DNA of 39,546 nt from Pseudomonadota bacterium (GCA_021808525.1 JAKBBK010000023.1:1-39546); one strand, 5' to 3'; positions 20,740 through 31,512 are shown, numbered from the stretch's first letter. Numbers and translations: made by a program. Notes: a model not told the origin generated them from the letters alone.

Positions 20740-22116
20740 ATGGCACAACTCGATCCTTCGCTGTTCAAGGCCTACGACATCCGCGGCATCGTCGACCGCT
20801 CCCTCACCGAGACCGCCTGCGAGCACATCGGCCGCGCCTACGCCACGGTGGCCCGCGCGCGCGGCCAGGAGGCCGTCCACATCAGTCGCGACGGGCGCGA
20901 TTCCGGCCCGCGCCTGGGCGCCGCGCTGGCGGCGGGGCTGCGCGCCGGCGGCCTCGACGTGATCGACCTGGGCATGAACGCCACGCCGATGCTGTACTTC
21001 GCCTGCGCCACCACCGAGGTCGCCAACGGCATCCAGATCACCGGCAGCCACAACCCGCCCGAGTACAACGGCCTGAAGATGGTGCTGGGCGGCGACGCGC
21101 TGCATGGAGAGGACATCGCCGCGCTGCGCGAGCTCACGGTCTCGGAGGCCTATGCGCAGGGCAGCGGGGCGCTGCGCAGCGCCAGCATCGTCGAGCCCTA
21201 CCTGCAGCGCATCGTGTCGGACATCCGACTGGCGCGCCCCATGCGCGTGGCGGTGGATTGCGGCAACGGGGTGGCCGGAGCCTTCGCGCCCGAATTGCTG
21301 CGCCGACTGGGCTGCGAGATCACCGAGCTGTTCTGCGAGGTCGACGGCAGTTTCCCCAACCACCATCCCGATCCGGCCGATCCGCACAACCTCGAGGACC
21401 TGCAGCGCGCGCTGCGCGAGGGCGACGCCGAGATCGGCCTGGCCTTCGACGGCGACGGCGACCGCCTGGGCGTGGTGACCAAGGACGGTCACGTGATCTG
21501 GCCCGACCGCCAGTTGATGCTCTACGCGGCCGACGTGCTGGGGCGCCATCCCGGCGCGCCGATCATCTTCGACGTCAAGTGCACCGCCAACCTCGCTCCC
21601 TGGGTGCAGCGTCACGGTGGCGAGGCGATGATGTGGCGCACCGGCCACTCGCTGATCAAGGCGCGCATGAAGGAAGTGGGCGCTCCGCTGGCCGGCGAGA
21701 TGAGCGGGCACATCTTTTTCAAGGACCGCTGGTACGGCTTCGACGACGCCCAGTACGGGGCCGCGCGCCTGCTGGAATTGCTGTCTCGCGTGGCCGACGT
21801 GCAGGCCGAGCTGCTCGCGCTGCCCGATTCGGTGTCCACCCCCGAGCTGAAGATTCCCACCGAGGCGCAGCAGCAGTTCTCCCTGTGCGAGCGTCTGCAG
21901 CGCGAAGGGCGCTTTCCCACGTCCCGCCGGGTGCACACCATCGACGGCGTGCGCGCGGAATACGACGACGGATTCGGCCTGGCCCGTCCGTCGAACACCA
22001 CGCCCTGCGTGGTCCTGCGCTTCGAGGCGCACGACCAGGCGGGCCTGCAGCGCATCCAGGAGGAATTCCGCGCCGCGCTGCTGCAATTGCAGCCCGACCT
22101 GAAGCTGCCCTTCTGA
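20740..22116 (+). CDS. Phosphomannomutase/phosphoglucomutase
   Basis: A 458-aa alpha-D-phosphohexomutase of the AlgC/ManB type, which interconverts hexose 6- and 1-phosphates for nucleotide-sugar and LPS synthesis. The four-domain layout is complete: FKAYDIRG at the N-terminus, the phosphoserine loop [11 protein letters not shown], the Mg2+ loop DGDGDR, the sugar-binding GEMSGHIFF and the C-terminal phosphate-binding RPSNTTP. The start at ATG 20740 gives the usual [16 protein letters not shown]. It is followed after 11 bases by waaC, so the three plus-strand genes to 24583 look like one LPS-related operon. Confidence 0.94.
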   Translation: MAQLDPSLFKAYDIRGIVDRSLTETACEHIGRAYATVARARGQEAVHISRDGRDSGPRLGAALAAGLRAGGLDVIDLGMNATPMLYFACATTEVANGIQITGSHNPPEYNGLKMVLGGDALHGEDIAALRELTVSEAYAQGSGALRSASIVEPYLQRIVSDIRLARPMRVAVDCGNGVAGAFAPELLRRLGCEITELFCEVDGSFPNHHPDPADPHNLEDLQRALREGDAEIGLAFDGDGDRLGVVTKDGHVIWPDRQLMLYAADVLGRHPGAPIIFDVKCTANLAPWVQRHGGEAMMWRTGHSLIKARMKEVGAPLAGEMSGHIFFKDRWYGFDDAQYGAARLLELLSRVADVQAELLALPDSVSTPELKIPTEAQQQFSLCERLQREGRFPTSRRVHTIDGVRAEYDDGFGLARPSNTTPCVVLRFEAHDQAGLQRIQEEFRAALLQLQPDLKLPF

Positions 22117-22127
22117 GCCCCCCGGCG

Positions 22128-23201
22128 ATGCCCGATTCCAGGCCCTTGCGGGTGTTGCTGGTCAAGACCAGTTCGATGGGCGACGTCGTGCAGGCTCTGC
22201 CTGTGGTGCAGGACATCCTGCGCCACCGGCCGGGCTCGCGCATCGAATGGATGCTCGAGCCCGGCTATGCCGACCTGGTGCGCCAGCACCCGGGCGTGGA
22301 GCGCGCGATCGCGGTGCCGTGGCGCGAGTGGCGGCGCCACCCCCTGGCCGCGCGGACCCGCGCGCAGTGGCGCGAACTGCGCGCGGATCTGGCGTCCCGG
22401 CACTTCGACGCGGTCATCGATCTGCAGGGGCTGTGCAAGAGCGCCATCCTCGCGCGCCTGGCGCCGGGCCCGCGCTACGGCTGGAAGGGGCGGGCCTGCC
22501 GCGAACCCCTGGCGGCCTGCCTGTACGACAGGCGCATGAGCGCGCCGCCCTTCGATACTCTGTCGGCCGTATTGCGCTACCGGAACCTGTGCGCGTGGGC
22601 GCTGGGCTACACCGTGCAGGGCGAGCCGGTCTACGGACTGCGCCCAACGCCCCTGCGCCCCGACTGGCTGCCCGGCCGCGCCCCCTTCGCCGTGCTGTTG
22701 TCGGCCACCGCGCGCGACGAGAAGCTCTGGCCGGAGGAATCCTGGGCCGATCTGGGCATCCAGCTGCGCGCGCGCGGCCTGGCGCTGGCGCTGGCCTGGG
22801 GCAGCGACACCGAACGCGAACGTGCCCGGCGCATCGCGGCGCGCGTGCTCGCCGCGAACCCGGACCCCGCCGCGGCCGCGGTGGTGGTGGCGCCGCGGCG
22901 TCTCGGCCTGCTCGAGTGGGCGCGGACCTTCGCCGCGGCCTCGCTGGTGGTGGGGGTGGACACGGGCCTGAGCTTTCTGGCCGCCGCCGTGCAATGCCCG
23001 GTGGTGGGCATCTACACCGCCACCTCGCCGCTGCACGTGGGCATCCAGGCCAGCTCGCCGCATCGCAACCTGGGCGAGGTCGGCCGCGCGCCGAGCAGCG
23101 AGCAGGTGCTGCAGGCCGCGTTCGAGATGCTGGCGCAGGGCGCGGTGGCGAATCTGGTGCCGGACGCGATGACGGACGCGGCGGCAGGCGGTGGCGCATG
23201 A
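22128..23201 (+). CDS. waaC: Lipopolysaccharide heptosyltransferase I
   Basis: A 357-aa GT9-family enzyme that adds the first heptose to Kdo of the LPS inner core. It has the N-terminal LLVKTSSMGDVVQALPVVQDI (the S-S-M/L-GD loop of heptosyltransferase I), VIDLQGLCKSA, the nucleotide-site segment around ATARDEKLWPEESWADL, and the C-terminal VVGVDTGLSFLAAAVQCPVVGIYTATSP. WaaC versus WaaF is judged from the KTSSMGD start and the coupling to waaA. The stop overlaps waaA as ATGA. Confidence 0.9.
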   Translation: MPDSRPLRVLLVKTSSMGDVVQALPVVQDILRHRPGSRIEWMLEPGYADLVRQHPGVERAIAVPWREWRRHPLAARTRAQWRELRADLASRHFDAVIDLQGLCKSAILARLAPGPRYGWKGRACREPLAACLYDRRMSAPPFDTLSAVLRYRNLCAWALGYTVQGEPVYGLRPTPLRPDWLPGRAPFAVLLSATARDEKLWPEESWADLGIQLRARGLALALAWGSDTERERARRIAARVLAANPDPAAAAVVVAPRRLGLLEWARTFAAASLVVGVDTGLSFLAAAVQCPVVGIYTATSPLHVGIQASSPHRNLGEVGRAPSSEQVLQAAFEMLAQGAVANLVPDAMTDAAAGGGA

Positions 23202-24583
23202 GCGTGCACGCTCCTCGGGGAGGCGAGCGCGGCCGCCACGAGCCCGCGAGCAGGCTTGCGCAGCGGCGCGCGTTGCGCCTGTACACCCTGGCCTGGTGGC
23301 TGCTCGCGCCGCTGGCGGTGCTGCGCCTGCTCTGGCGCTCACGGCGAGACGCGGCCTACCGCGCTTGCCTGGGCGAGCGCTTCGGGCACTACCGCGCGGC
23401 AGCGCCCGCGCGTGGCGATGCGCCGATGTTGTGGTTGCACGCCGTCTCCTTGGGCGAGACGCGTGCCGCGGCTCCCCTGCTGGAGTCGCTGCGACGCGAG
23501 ATTCCCGAGCTGCGCCTGCTGCTCACCCACACCACGCCCACGGGGCGGGGCGCCGGGGCCGAGTTGTTGCGTGACGGGGATGCCCAGGTGTGGCTTCCCT
23601 ACGACCTGCCCTGGGCGGTGCGCCGCTTTCTCGAGCATTTCCAGCCCCCCGTGGGGGTGTTGATGGAAACCGAACTGTGGCCCAACCTGGCCCGCGCCTG
23701 CGCCGACAGGGGCATCCAGCTGCTGCTGGCCAATGCGCGTCTATCGGCGCGCAGCGCGGCGCGCTGGGCGCGCTGGCCGGCGCTGGCGCATGCCACCTGC
23801 GGCGCCCTGGCCGGGGCCGCCGCGCAGACCGGAGGCGACGCCTCGCGACTGCGCGGCCTGGGCGTGCGCGACGTGGTGGTGGCGGGCAACCTCAAGTTCG
23901 ATCGGCGCGCCGATGCCGCCCTGCGTGCCCAGGGGCAGCGCTGGAGGGCCGCGGCCGCACGCCGCGTGCTGGTGCTGGCCTCCACGCGCGAGGATCGCGG
24001 AGCGTCCGAGGAGCAGCTGTTGCTGGACGCCATGCCCGGCGGCCTGGCCCGACGCGCGCTGGTGGTGCTGGTGCCGCGTCACCTGGAGCGCGTCGCCGCC
24101 CTGCAGGTCATGCTGGATCAGCGCGGACTGCGTCACGGCCTGCGCAGCCGCGGCGAGCCCGACTCCGGGCTCGACGTATGGATCGGCGACAGCATCGGGG
24201 AGATGCCGGCGTACTACGCCATGTCCGACGCGGCCTTCGTCGGCGGCAGCCTGTTGCCCCTGGGCGGGCAGAACCTGATCGAGGCCTGCGCCGAAGCCTG
24301 CCCCGTGGTGATGGGGCCGCATGTGTTCAATTTCGCGCAGGCGGTGGAGCAGGGGGAGCAGGCCGGCGCGGTGGCGCGGGCGCAGGACGCCGCCGGAGTG
24401 TGGACGCGCCTGCTGGGCTGGCTGGACGACGCGCCGGCGCTGCAGCGGGCGCGCGCCGCGGCGCGGGATTTCAGCTCCGCCCATCGCGGCGCTGCGCGGG
24501 CCCAGGCGCACTGGATCGCACAGCGCCTGCGGGACGCCGCCACGCGCCGCGAGCCGGGCGCCGGCTCGGCGCGGGATCAGTAG
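23198..24583 (+). CDS. waaA: 3-deoxy-D-manno-octulosonic acid transferase
   Basis: Transfers Kdo from CMP-Kdo to lipid A precursor at the inner membrane. The 461-aa protein has an N-terminal membrane anchor (LYTLAWWLLAPLAVLRLLW), the catalytic glutamate in LHAVSLGETRAA, METELWPNL, GNLKFD, and the C-terminal CMP-Kdo site (GGSLLPLGGQNLIEACAEACPVVMGPH). The ATG overlaps the waaC stop by four bases, and the last seven bases overlap the convergent rhodanese gene. The first 25 residues before the anchor are charged and longer than usual. A later in-frame start is not evident. Confidence 0.94.
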   Translation: MSVHAPRGGERGRHEPASRLAQRRALRLYTLAWWLLAPLAVLRLLWRSRRDAAYRACLGERFGHYRAAAPARGDAPMLWLHAVSLGETRAAAPLLESLRREIPELRLLLTHTTPTGRGAGAELLRDGDAQVWLPYDLPWAVRRFLEHFQPPVGVLMETELWPNLARACADRGIQLLLANARLSARSAARWARWPALAHATCGALAGAAAQTGGDASRLRGLGVRDVVVAGNLKFDRRADAALRAQGQRWRAAAARRVLVLASTREDRGASEEQLLLDAMPGGLARRALVVLVPRHLERVAALQVMLDQRGLRHGLRSRGEPDSGLDVWIGDSIGEMPAYYAMSDAAFVGGSLLPLGGQNLIEACAEACPVVMGPHVFNFAQAVEQGEQAGAVARAQDAAGVWTRLLGWLDDAPALQRARAAARDFSSAHRGAARAQAHWIAQRLRDAATRREPGAGSARDQ

Positions 24584-24924
24584 GTGGGAATCGAAGGGTC
24601 GATTTCGCGCGACCACGCGGTGATCCCGCCCTGCAGGTTGTAGACCTGCTCGAAGCCGTTCTGCACCAGGAAATTCGCCACCTGGGTGCTGCGCCCGCCG
24701 GTGCGGCACATGATCAGCAGCTTCTTGCCCCGCTCGAGCTCACCCTGGCGCAGCGGGATCGTGGCCATGGGGATGGGCGTGCTCTGGAAGCGCTGGTGGC
24801 GAATGCTCGCGCGTTCGAGTTCCCAGGGCTCGCGCACGTCCACCACCTGCCAGGAGCCCAGCTCCTCGGGGTGGTTGTCCAGCATGTCACGGAGTTCGCC
24901 GACGGTCAATTGCGCAATCGTCAT
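24577..24924 (-). CDS. Single-domain rhodanese-like sulfurtransferase
   Basis: A 115-aa cytoplasmic rhodanese domain with the family order VDVREPWE, the active loop CRTGGRS holding the catalytic Cys (MCRTGGRSTQVANFL), and YNLQGGITAWSREIDPSIP at the end. It moves sulfane sulfur between small thiols or proteins. The loop CRTGGRS is that of GlpE/PspE-like enzymes. It is the last gene of a minus-strand group behind pcm (51-base gap), and its 3' end overlaps waaA. In an organism with sqr it could take part in handling persulfides, but that is inference. Confidence 0.92.
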   Translation of the reverse strand: MTIAQLTVGELRDMLDNHPEELGSWQVVDVREPWELERASIRHQRFQSTPIPMATIPLRQGELERGKKLLIMCRTGGRSTQVANFLVQNGFEQVYNLQGGITAWSREIDPSIPTY

Positions 24925-24975
24925 GGGAGGTCCTGCGGGAGAGCGCGCCGGCGGGAGTGCCGGCGTCGCCAGGGT

Positions 24976-25626
24976 TCAGAAACGGAAACGCGGCGTCTCG
25001 GCGAAACCGTGCAGGCGCGGAGCCACGGTGTCGAACAGGTCGACCACGCGCGACTCGCGCTCGCCGCTGCGCGTGAGCAGCTGCGCGCGCATGATCGGGG
25101 CGTCGCCCACCACCGCGCACAGGCGACCGCCCGGCTTGAGGCGGTCCACCAGCGCCTGCGGGATCTGGGCCACCGAGCCCGACAGCACGATGACGTCGAA
25201 CTCGCCCGGAGGCAGTTCCCGGGAAGCATCCATGCAACGCACGGTGGCGTTCATCACCCCCGCCTGGCGCAGGTGCTGCTGCGCGGACTCGGCCAGCTCG
25301 GAGTGGATTTCCAGGCTCATCACGTGGGCGGCGCAATGGCCCAGCAGCGCGGCCATGAAGCCGCTGCCGGCGCCGATTTCCAGCACCCATTCGTGCTTGC
25401 GCACGGCCAGCTCCTGCAGCAGGCGGGCCTCCACCTTGGGCGCCAGCATGGTTTCCCCGCGTGGCAGCGGAATCTCCATGTCCGTGAAGGCCATGGCACG
25501 GTAGGCCGCGGGCACGAAGTCCTCGCGCTTGACCGCTCCCAGCAGGTTCAGCACGTCCTGGTCCAGCACATCCCAGGGGCGGATCTGCTGCTCGATCATG
25601 TTGAAACGGGCTTGTTCGAAATCCAT
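24976..25626 (-). CDS. pcm: Protein-L-isoaspartate O-methyltransferase
   Basis: A 216-aa SAM-dependent methyltransferase of the PCMT family, which starts the repair of isoaspartyl residues in damaged proteins. It has the family start MDFEQARFNMIEQQIRPWDVLD, the substrate-side segment FTDMEIPLPRGETML, SAM motif I VLEIGAGSGFMAALLG, and the post-motif LKPGGRLCAVVGD. The start at 25626 is chosen because the conserved MDFEQARFNM begins there. The branch is the betaproteobacterial one, whose repair activity has rarely been tested. A TAAAAT -10 lies 32 bases upstream. Confidence 0.88.
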   Translation of the reverse strand: MDFEQARFNMIEQQIRPWDVLDQDVLNLLGAVKREDFVPAAYRAMAFTDMEIPLPRGETMLAPKVEARLLQELAVRKHEWVLEIGAGSGFMAALLGHCAAHVMSLEIHSELAESAQQHLRQAGVMNATVRCMDASRELPPGEFDVIVLSGSVAQIPQALVDRLKPGGRLCAVVGDAPIMRAQLLTRSGERESRVVDLFDTVAPRLHGFAETPRFRF

Positions 25627-25657
25627 CGCTGTAGTCGGCTCGTACGGGAAAACCGCG

Positions 25658-25663
25658 ATTTTA
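25658..25663 (-). promoter_or_regulatory. Candidate -10 box for pcm-rhodanese
   Basis: TAAAAT followed by CGCG on the minus strand, the same TAAAATCGCG string found before alaS. It overlaps the trmB stop codon. Confidence 0.45.
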
Positions 25664-26434
25664 TCCGCCCGCGGGGTCGTGGCGCTCGAAAAGCAGGTCC
25701 CACACGCCATGGCCCAGGCGCAGCCCCCGCTGCTCGAACCTGCTGGGCATGCGCCAGGAGGGGCGCTGGGCGTAGCCCTGCGCGGTATTGCGCAGCGCGG
25801 CTTCACCCTGCAGGACCTGCAGCATGTGCTCGGCGTAGTCCTGCCAGTCGGTGGCGCAATGCAGCAGGCCCCCGGGGCGCAGGCGCGAAGCCACCAGCGC
25901 CACCAGCGCTGGCTGGATCAGGCGTCGCTTGTGGTGGCGCTTCTTGTGCCAGGGGTCGGGAAAATACACGTGCACCGCGTCCAGCGAGCCCGGCGCGACC
26001 ATGTCGCGCAGCACTTCCACCGCGTCGTGCTGGACGATGCGCACATTGTCCAGCCCGAGTTCGCGCATGCGCAGCAGCAGCGAACCCACGCCGGGGGTGT
26101 GCACTTCCACGCCGATGAAATCCCTCTCGGGCTGCTGGCTCGCCAGTTGCGCGGTCGCCTCGCCCATGCCGAATCCGATTTCCAGCACCCGCGGCGCGCG
26201 TCGCCCGAAGCGGGCATCCCAATCGACGAGATCTGCCTGGTACGGCACCAGGCTGCGCGGGCCCAGCTCGGCCAGTGCCCGCGCCTGGCCGCTGGTCAGG
26301 CGTCCCGTGCGCAGCACATAGGAGCGCAGGCCGCGTCGTGCCTGGGGGCCGTCCGGCCGCGGCGATGCGTCCGGATCGGTCGAACAGACCGCGTCGGGTG
26401 GTTCAGGGACGTCGGCCGGCTCGGAACCGGGAAT
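25661..26434 (-). CDS. trmB: tRNA (guanine-N7)-methyltransferase
   Basis: Methylates G46 in the tRNA variable loop. Family markers are [15 protein letters not shown], the SAM site [26 protein letters not shown] and the catalytic/tRNA-binding [14 protein letters not shown]. The 5' end is uncertain. Between the conserved RSYVLR segment and the upstream tRNA-Gly gene there is no in-frame ATG, GTG or TTG. The only in-frame ATG (26494) lies inside the tRNA. I list the frame from ATT 26434, the first codon after the tRNA CCA end. The alternatives are ATG 26494 and GTG 26317 (within RSYVLR, which would truncate the family N-terminus). The N-terminal 35 or so residues are Pro/Asp-rich and not conserved. 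Confidence 0.88.
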   Translation of the reverse strand: MPGSEPADVPEPPDAVCSTDPDASPRPDGPQARRGLRSYVLRTGRLTSGQARALAELGPRSLVPYQADLVDWDARFGRRAPRVLEIGFGMGEATAQLASQQPERDFIGVEVHTPGVGSLLLRMRELGLDNVRIVQHDAVEVLRDMVAPGSLDAVHVYFPDPWHKKRHHKRRLIQPALVALVASRLRPGGLLHCATDWQDYAEHMLQVLQGEAALRNTAQGYAQRPSWRMPSRFEQRGLRLGHGVWDLLFERHDPAGG

Positions 26435-26508
26435 TGGAGCGGGTGAAGGGAATCGAACCCTCGTATGAAGCTTGGGAAGCTGCCGTTCTACCATTGAACT
26501 ACACCCGC
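26435..26508 (-). tRNA. tRNA-Gly (anticodon CCC)
   Basis: 74 nt including an encoded CCA end. The acceptor stem is GCGGGTG/CACCCGC, the D arm GTTCAATGGTAGAAC, the anticodon loop TTCCCAA with anticodon CCC (reads GGG), and the T arm AGGGTTCGATTCCCT. The anticodon stem GCAGC/GCTTC has one mismatch (second pair, C opposite T), where related tRNA-Gly genes pair perfectly. The 3' end abuts the trmB frame directly. Confidence 0.95.
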
Positions 26509-26614
26509 GCGAGATCGCGAGCCGAGAGTCTACATGAACACCGGTCCGGGGTCAGGGCAGGGCCTCGCGGCCTCGCCTTGCGTCCGGGGCCCTGCGGCCT
26601 CGGGCGATGCCGTC

Positions 26615-27799
26615 TCAGAGGGCCCCGAGGCGCCGCAGCGCCTCATCCAGGGTCTCGTCGCGCTTGGCGAAGCAGAAGCGCGCGGTCCGGCGCGCCAGCC
26701 GGGGCTCGGGTTCGAAGGCGGTGACGGGGATCGCGGCGACCCCGATCTCACGGGTCAGCCAGGTGCAGAACTCGGCCTCGGGCAGGTCGCTGACCGCGCT
26801 GTAGTCCACGCACTGGAAATAGGTGCCCTCGCAGGGCAGCAGGCGCAGCCGCGTGGCGCCCAGCCCGGAACGGAAGCGGTCCCGCTTGGCCTGGTAGAAG
26901 GCGGGCAGCCCGAGGTGCGCCTCGGGATGTTCGCGCAGATACTGCGCCAGCGCCCATTGCATCGGGGTGTTGACCGTGAACACATTGAACTGGTGCACCT
27001 TGCGGAACTCCGCGCTGAGCTCGCGCGGTGCCGCCACCATGCCCACCTTCCAGCCGGTGGCGTGGTAGGTCTTGCCGAAGCTGGACACCACGAAGGCCCG
27101 CTCGGCGAGCAGGGGCTCGGCGCAGGCGCTGCGGTGTGCCTGGCCGTCGTAGACCATGTGCTCGTACACCTCGTCGCTGATCAGCACCACCTCGGTGGGG
27201 GCCAGCAACTCGCCCAGGCGCCGCAGGTCGGCGGGGCTCCACACGCGCCCGCTGGGATTGTGGGGCGAATTGATCAGCATGGCCCGAGTGCGCGGGCCCA
27301 GCGCCGCGGCGATGGCCTCGAAATCGGGGCCGAAGTCGGCGTCCAGGGGCACGCAACGCGCCACCCCGCCGGCCAGTTCGATGGACGGCAGGTAACTGTC
27401 GTAGGCGGGCGTGAGCACGATCACCTCGTCGCCCGGGTGCACGACGGCCAGCACCGCGGTCAGCAGCGCCTGGGTGGCCCCGGCGGTGATGGTGATCTCC
27501 TCGCCCGGGTCGTAGCGCCTGCCGTGCAATTGCTCGATCTTGTCGGCCAGCGCCTCGCGCAGCAGGGGCACCCCGGCCATCGGGGGGTACTGGTTGTGAC
27601 CTTCGCGCAGCGCGCGGGCCACGGCATCGAGCAGCACCGGGTCGGGCTCGAAATCCGGAAAGCCCTGCCCCAGGTTGATGGCGCCGCAGCTTTGCGCCAG
27701 CGCCGACATGACGGTGAAGATGGTCGTGCCGACCTGGGGCAGGCGGCTGCGCGGGGCGGGGCGATGCGTGGAGGTGGGCGCGGGGGTGGTCAGGCTCAT
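26615..27799 (-). CDS. Class I/II aminotransferase (methionine aminotransferase-like)
   Basis: A 394-aa fold-type I PLP enzyme. PLP-site features are TAGATQAL, INSPHNPSGRVW, SDEVYEHMVYDG and the Schiff-base lysine in SSFGKTYHATGWKVG. The C-terminal Arg that binds the carboxylate is in ARFCFAKRD. The start INLGQGFPDFEPD and HNQYPPMAG follow the E. coli YbdL (methionine aminotransferase) and kynurenine aminotransferase group, which would serve methionine salvage from 2-oxo-4-methylthiobutanoate. The exact amino donor cannot be read from sequence. ATG 27799 is the natural start. The gene is divergent from the DNA glycosylase gene. Confidence 0.9.
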   Translation of the reverse strand: MSLTTPAPTSTHRPAPRSRLPQVGTTIFTVMSALAQSCGAINLGQGFPDFEPDPVLLDAVARALREGHNQYPPMAGVPLLREALADKIEQLHGRRYDPGEEITITAGATQALLTAVLAVVHPGDEVIVLTPAYDSYLPSIELAGGVARCVPLDADFGPDFEAIAAALGPRTRAMLINSPHNPSGRVWSPADLRRLGELLAPTEVVLISDEVYEHMVYDGQAHRSACAEPLLAERAFVVSSFGKTYHATGWKVGMVAAPRELSAEFRKVHQFNVFTVNTPMQWALAQYLREHPEAHLGLPAFYQAKRDRFRSGLGATRLRLLPCEGTYFQCVDYSAVSDLPEAEFCTWLTREIGVAAIPVTAFEPEPRLARRTARFCFAKRDETLDEALRRLGAL

Positions 27800-27841
27800 C
27801 GATGGGGCTCCAGGAGGCGCCGCGTCGCGGCGCGGCGGATT

Positions 27842-27862
27842 GCCTACCATTGGACTACAAGC
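27842..27862 (-). other. tRNA-like fragment (D-arm region only)
   Basis: On the minus strand GTAGTCCAATGGTAG differs by one base from the D-arm region of the tRNA-Gly 1.3 kb away (GTAGTTCAATGGTAG). No anticodon or T arm follows, so this is at most a remnant of a tRNA 5' part lying in a 63-base divergent spacer. Confidence 0.35.
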
Positions 27863-28384
27863 ATGCCCAAGTCCGCTCCCGCCCCGCTCCTGCGCGGCCT
27901 GGCCCCCGTGGCGGGGCCGGCCACGCGCCTGCTGCTGCTCGGCAGCTTCCCCAGCGAAGCCTCCCTGGCCGCCGGCCAGTACTACGCCCATCCGCGCAAT
28001 CAATTCTGGCCCCTGCTGTCGGAGTTGTTCGGCGTCGATCTGCGCGCGTTGCCTTACCCGGCGCGGCTGCGGGAACTCGAGCGCCTGGGGCTGGGCATCT
28101 GGGACGTCCATGCCGCCTGCGAGCGCAAAGGCAGCCTGGACGCCAGCATCCGGCACGCGCAGCCCAATGCGCTGGCCGACCTGGTGGCGCGCCTGCCCGA
28201 CTTGCGGGGCATCGCGCACAACGGCGGGGAATCGGCGCGTTCGCTGCGCATCACCCGCGCCCTGGCTCCGAGGGTCTGGCGCCTGCCCTCGAGCAGCCCG
28301 GCGAATGCCTCGTGGAGCTTCGAGCGCAAGCTGGCGGCCTGGCGCGAAGTGTTCGAGGCCTGCGGCCTGGGCCCCTTGGCGTAG
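27863..28384 (+). CDS. DNA-deoxyinosine/hypoxanthine glycosylase (UDG family 6-like)
   Basis: A 173-aa protein of the uracil-DNA-glycosylase superfamily. The first motif LLLGSFPSEASLAAGQYYAHPRNQFWPLL matches the family 6 hypoxanthine-DNA glycosylase/Mug-like pattern (GSFPS, then YYxxPxNxFW). The second motif is LPSSSPANASWSF. These enzymes excise deaminated adenine (hypoxanthine) from DNA in base excision repair. ATG 27863 gives the normal N-terminus. GspE starts 23 bases after its stop, so it may be the first gene of that operon. Confidence 0.87.
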   Translation: MPKSAPAPLLRGLAPVAGPATRLLLLGSFPSEASLAAGQYYAHPRNQFWPLLSELFGVDLRALPYPARLRELERLGLGIWDVHAACERKGSLDASIRHAQPNALADLVARLPDLRGIAHNGGESARSLRITRALAPRVWRLPSSSPANASWSFERKLAAWREVFEACGLGPLA

Positions 28385-28407
28385 GCGGCTCGTTCTACAC
28401 TCGGCCC

Positions 28408-30345
<1,938 letters not shown>

Positions 30346-30351
30346 CCCACG

Positions 30352-31509
30352 GTGAGCCAGCCGGCCGAGCACGCGAGCCTGCCCGACGCCTGGGTGCGCT
30401 GGGAGCCGGGGCAGGCGGGCGCAAGCGCCGGGCATGGCGTGCTGCGCATCGGCGGCGCCTGGACCGTGCGCGAACTGCGCGAGGCCCCGCGCCTGGACCT
30501 CCCGCCCCAGCTGCGAAACCTGGAGCTGCGCGCCGAACCCGAAGACCTGCGCCTGGACACGGCGGGCGCGCGCGTCTTGCTGGAGGGCCTGGAGGCGATC
30601 CGGCAGCGCGGCGTGGAGCTCGATGCATCGGGGCTTCCCGACGCGGCGGCGCGCCTGTTGCGCCTGGTGGAGCAGCGCAGGCTGGAACGTCCGGAGCTGC
30701 CGCGGCGGGCCCATGCCGGGCTGCTGGGCGACGTCGGGCGGGCGGTGTTCAAGGGCCTGCGCGAGGGGCGTGATTTCGTGACCACGCTGGGCGAGCTGGC
30801 CTGGCTGGGCACGCCCCTGCTGCTGCATCCGGCGCGCCTGCGATGGCGCGAGGTGGCGGCGGAGCTGGAATCCGGCGGACTGCGTGCGATGGGCATCGTC
30901 GGCCTGCTGTCCTTCCTGATCGGCATGGTCATGGCCTACCAGGGCGGCGCGACCCTGGCCACCTACGGCGCCAACGTGCTGATCGTGAACCTGGTGGCCA
31001 TCATCACCCTGCGGGAGATGGGCCCCTTGCTGGCGGCCATCCTGGTGGCCGGGCGCACCGGCTCGTCCTATGCGGCGCAGCTGGGCACCATGCGCATCAC
31101 CGAGGAGATCGACGCCCTGCGTTCGCTGGCCTTGTCGCCTTTCGAGATGCTGGTTCTGCCCAAGGTGCTGGCCCTGGTGGTGGCGCTGCCCTTGCTGTCC
31201 CTGCTGGCCGACGCGATGGGGCTGCTGGGCGGGGGCATGGTGGCCTCGCTGGGCTTTGGCGTGCCCTGGCGTGAATACCTGTTGCGCATTCCCCAGGTGG
31301 TCGACGTGCGCACCCTGATGCTCGGGCTGGTCAAGGCGCCGGTGTTCGCGGTGATCATCGCGCTGGTGGGGTGCATGCAGGGCCTGCGGGTGCGGGGCAG
31401 CGCGGCCGCGGTGGGGCGCGCCGCCACCACCAGCGTGGTGCAGTCGATCTTCCTGGTGATCGTGATCGACGCCGCGTTCTCGGTGCTGTACAAGATGCTG
31501 GGTTTTTGA
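30352..31509 (+). CDS. mlaE: MlaE-like phospholipid transport permease with N-terminal STAS-like domain
   Basis: A 385-aa inner-membrane permease of the MlaFEDB type, which moves phospholipids between the membranes. The first 120 residues form a soluble region (LRIGGAWTVRELRE, then GLEAIRQRGVELDASGLPDAAARLL) that looks like a STAS domain fused to the permease, replacing a separate MlaB. The MlaE core follows: FLIGMVMAYQGGATLATYGAN, REMGPLLAAILVAGRTGSSYAAQLGTMRITEEIDAL and LVGCMQGLRVRGSA. The start is a GTG at 30352, six bases after gspE, giving MSQPAEH. MlaF follows after three bases. Confidence 0.92.
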   Translation: MSQPAEHASLPDAWVRWEPGQAGASAGHGVLRIGGAWTVRELREAPRLDLPPQLRNLELRAEPEDLRLDTAGARVLLEGLEAIRQRGVELDASGLPDAAARLLRLVEQRRLERPELPRRAHAGLLGDVGRAVFKGLREGRDFVTTLGELAWLGTPLLLHPARLRWREVAAELESGGLRAMGIVGLLSFLIGMVMAYQGGATLATYGANVLIVNLVAIITLREMGPLLAAILVAGRTGSSYAAQLGTMRITEEIDALRSLALSPFEMLVLPKVLALVVALPLLSLLADAMGLLGGGMVASLGFGVPWREYLLRIPQVVDVRTLMLGLVKAPVFAVIIALVGCMQGLRVRGSAAAVGRAATTSVVQSIFLVIVIDAAFSVLYKMLGF

Positions 31510-31512
31510 TCC

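Noticed and set aside
25661-26494. trmB start at the ATG inside the tRNA-Gly
   Set aside because: Translation through a mature tRNA body is unlikely, and the encoded residues match the tRNA sequence, not the TrmB family. Kept as an alternative.
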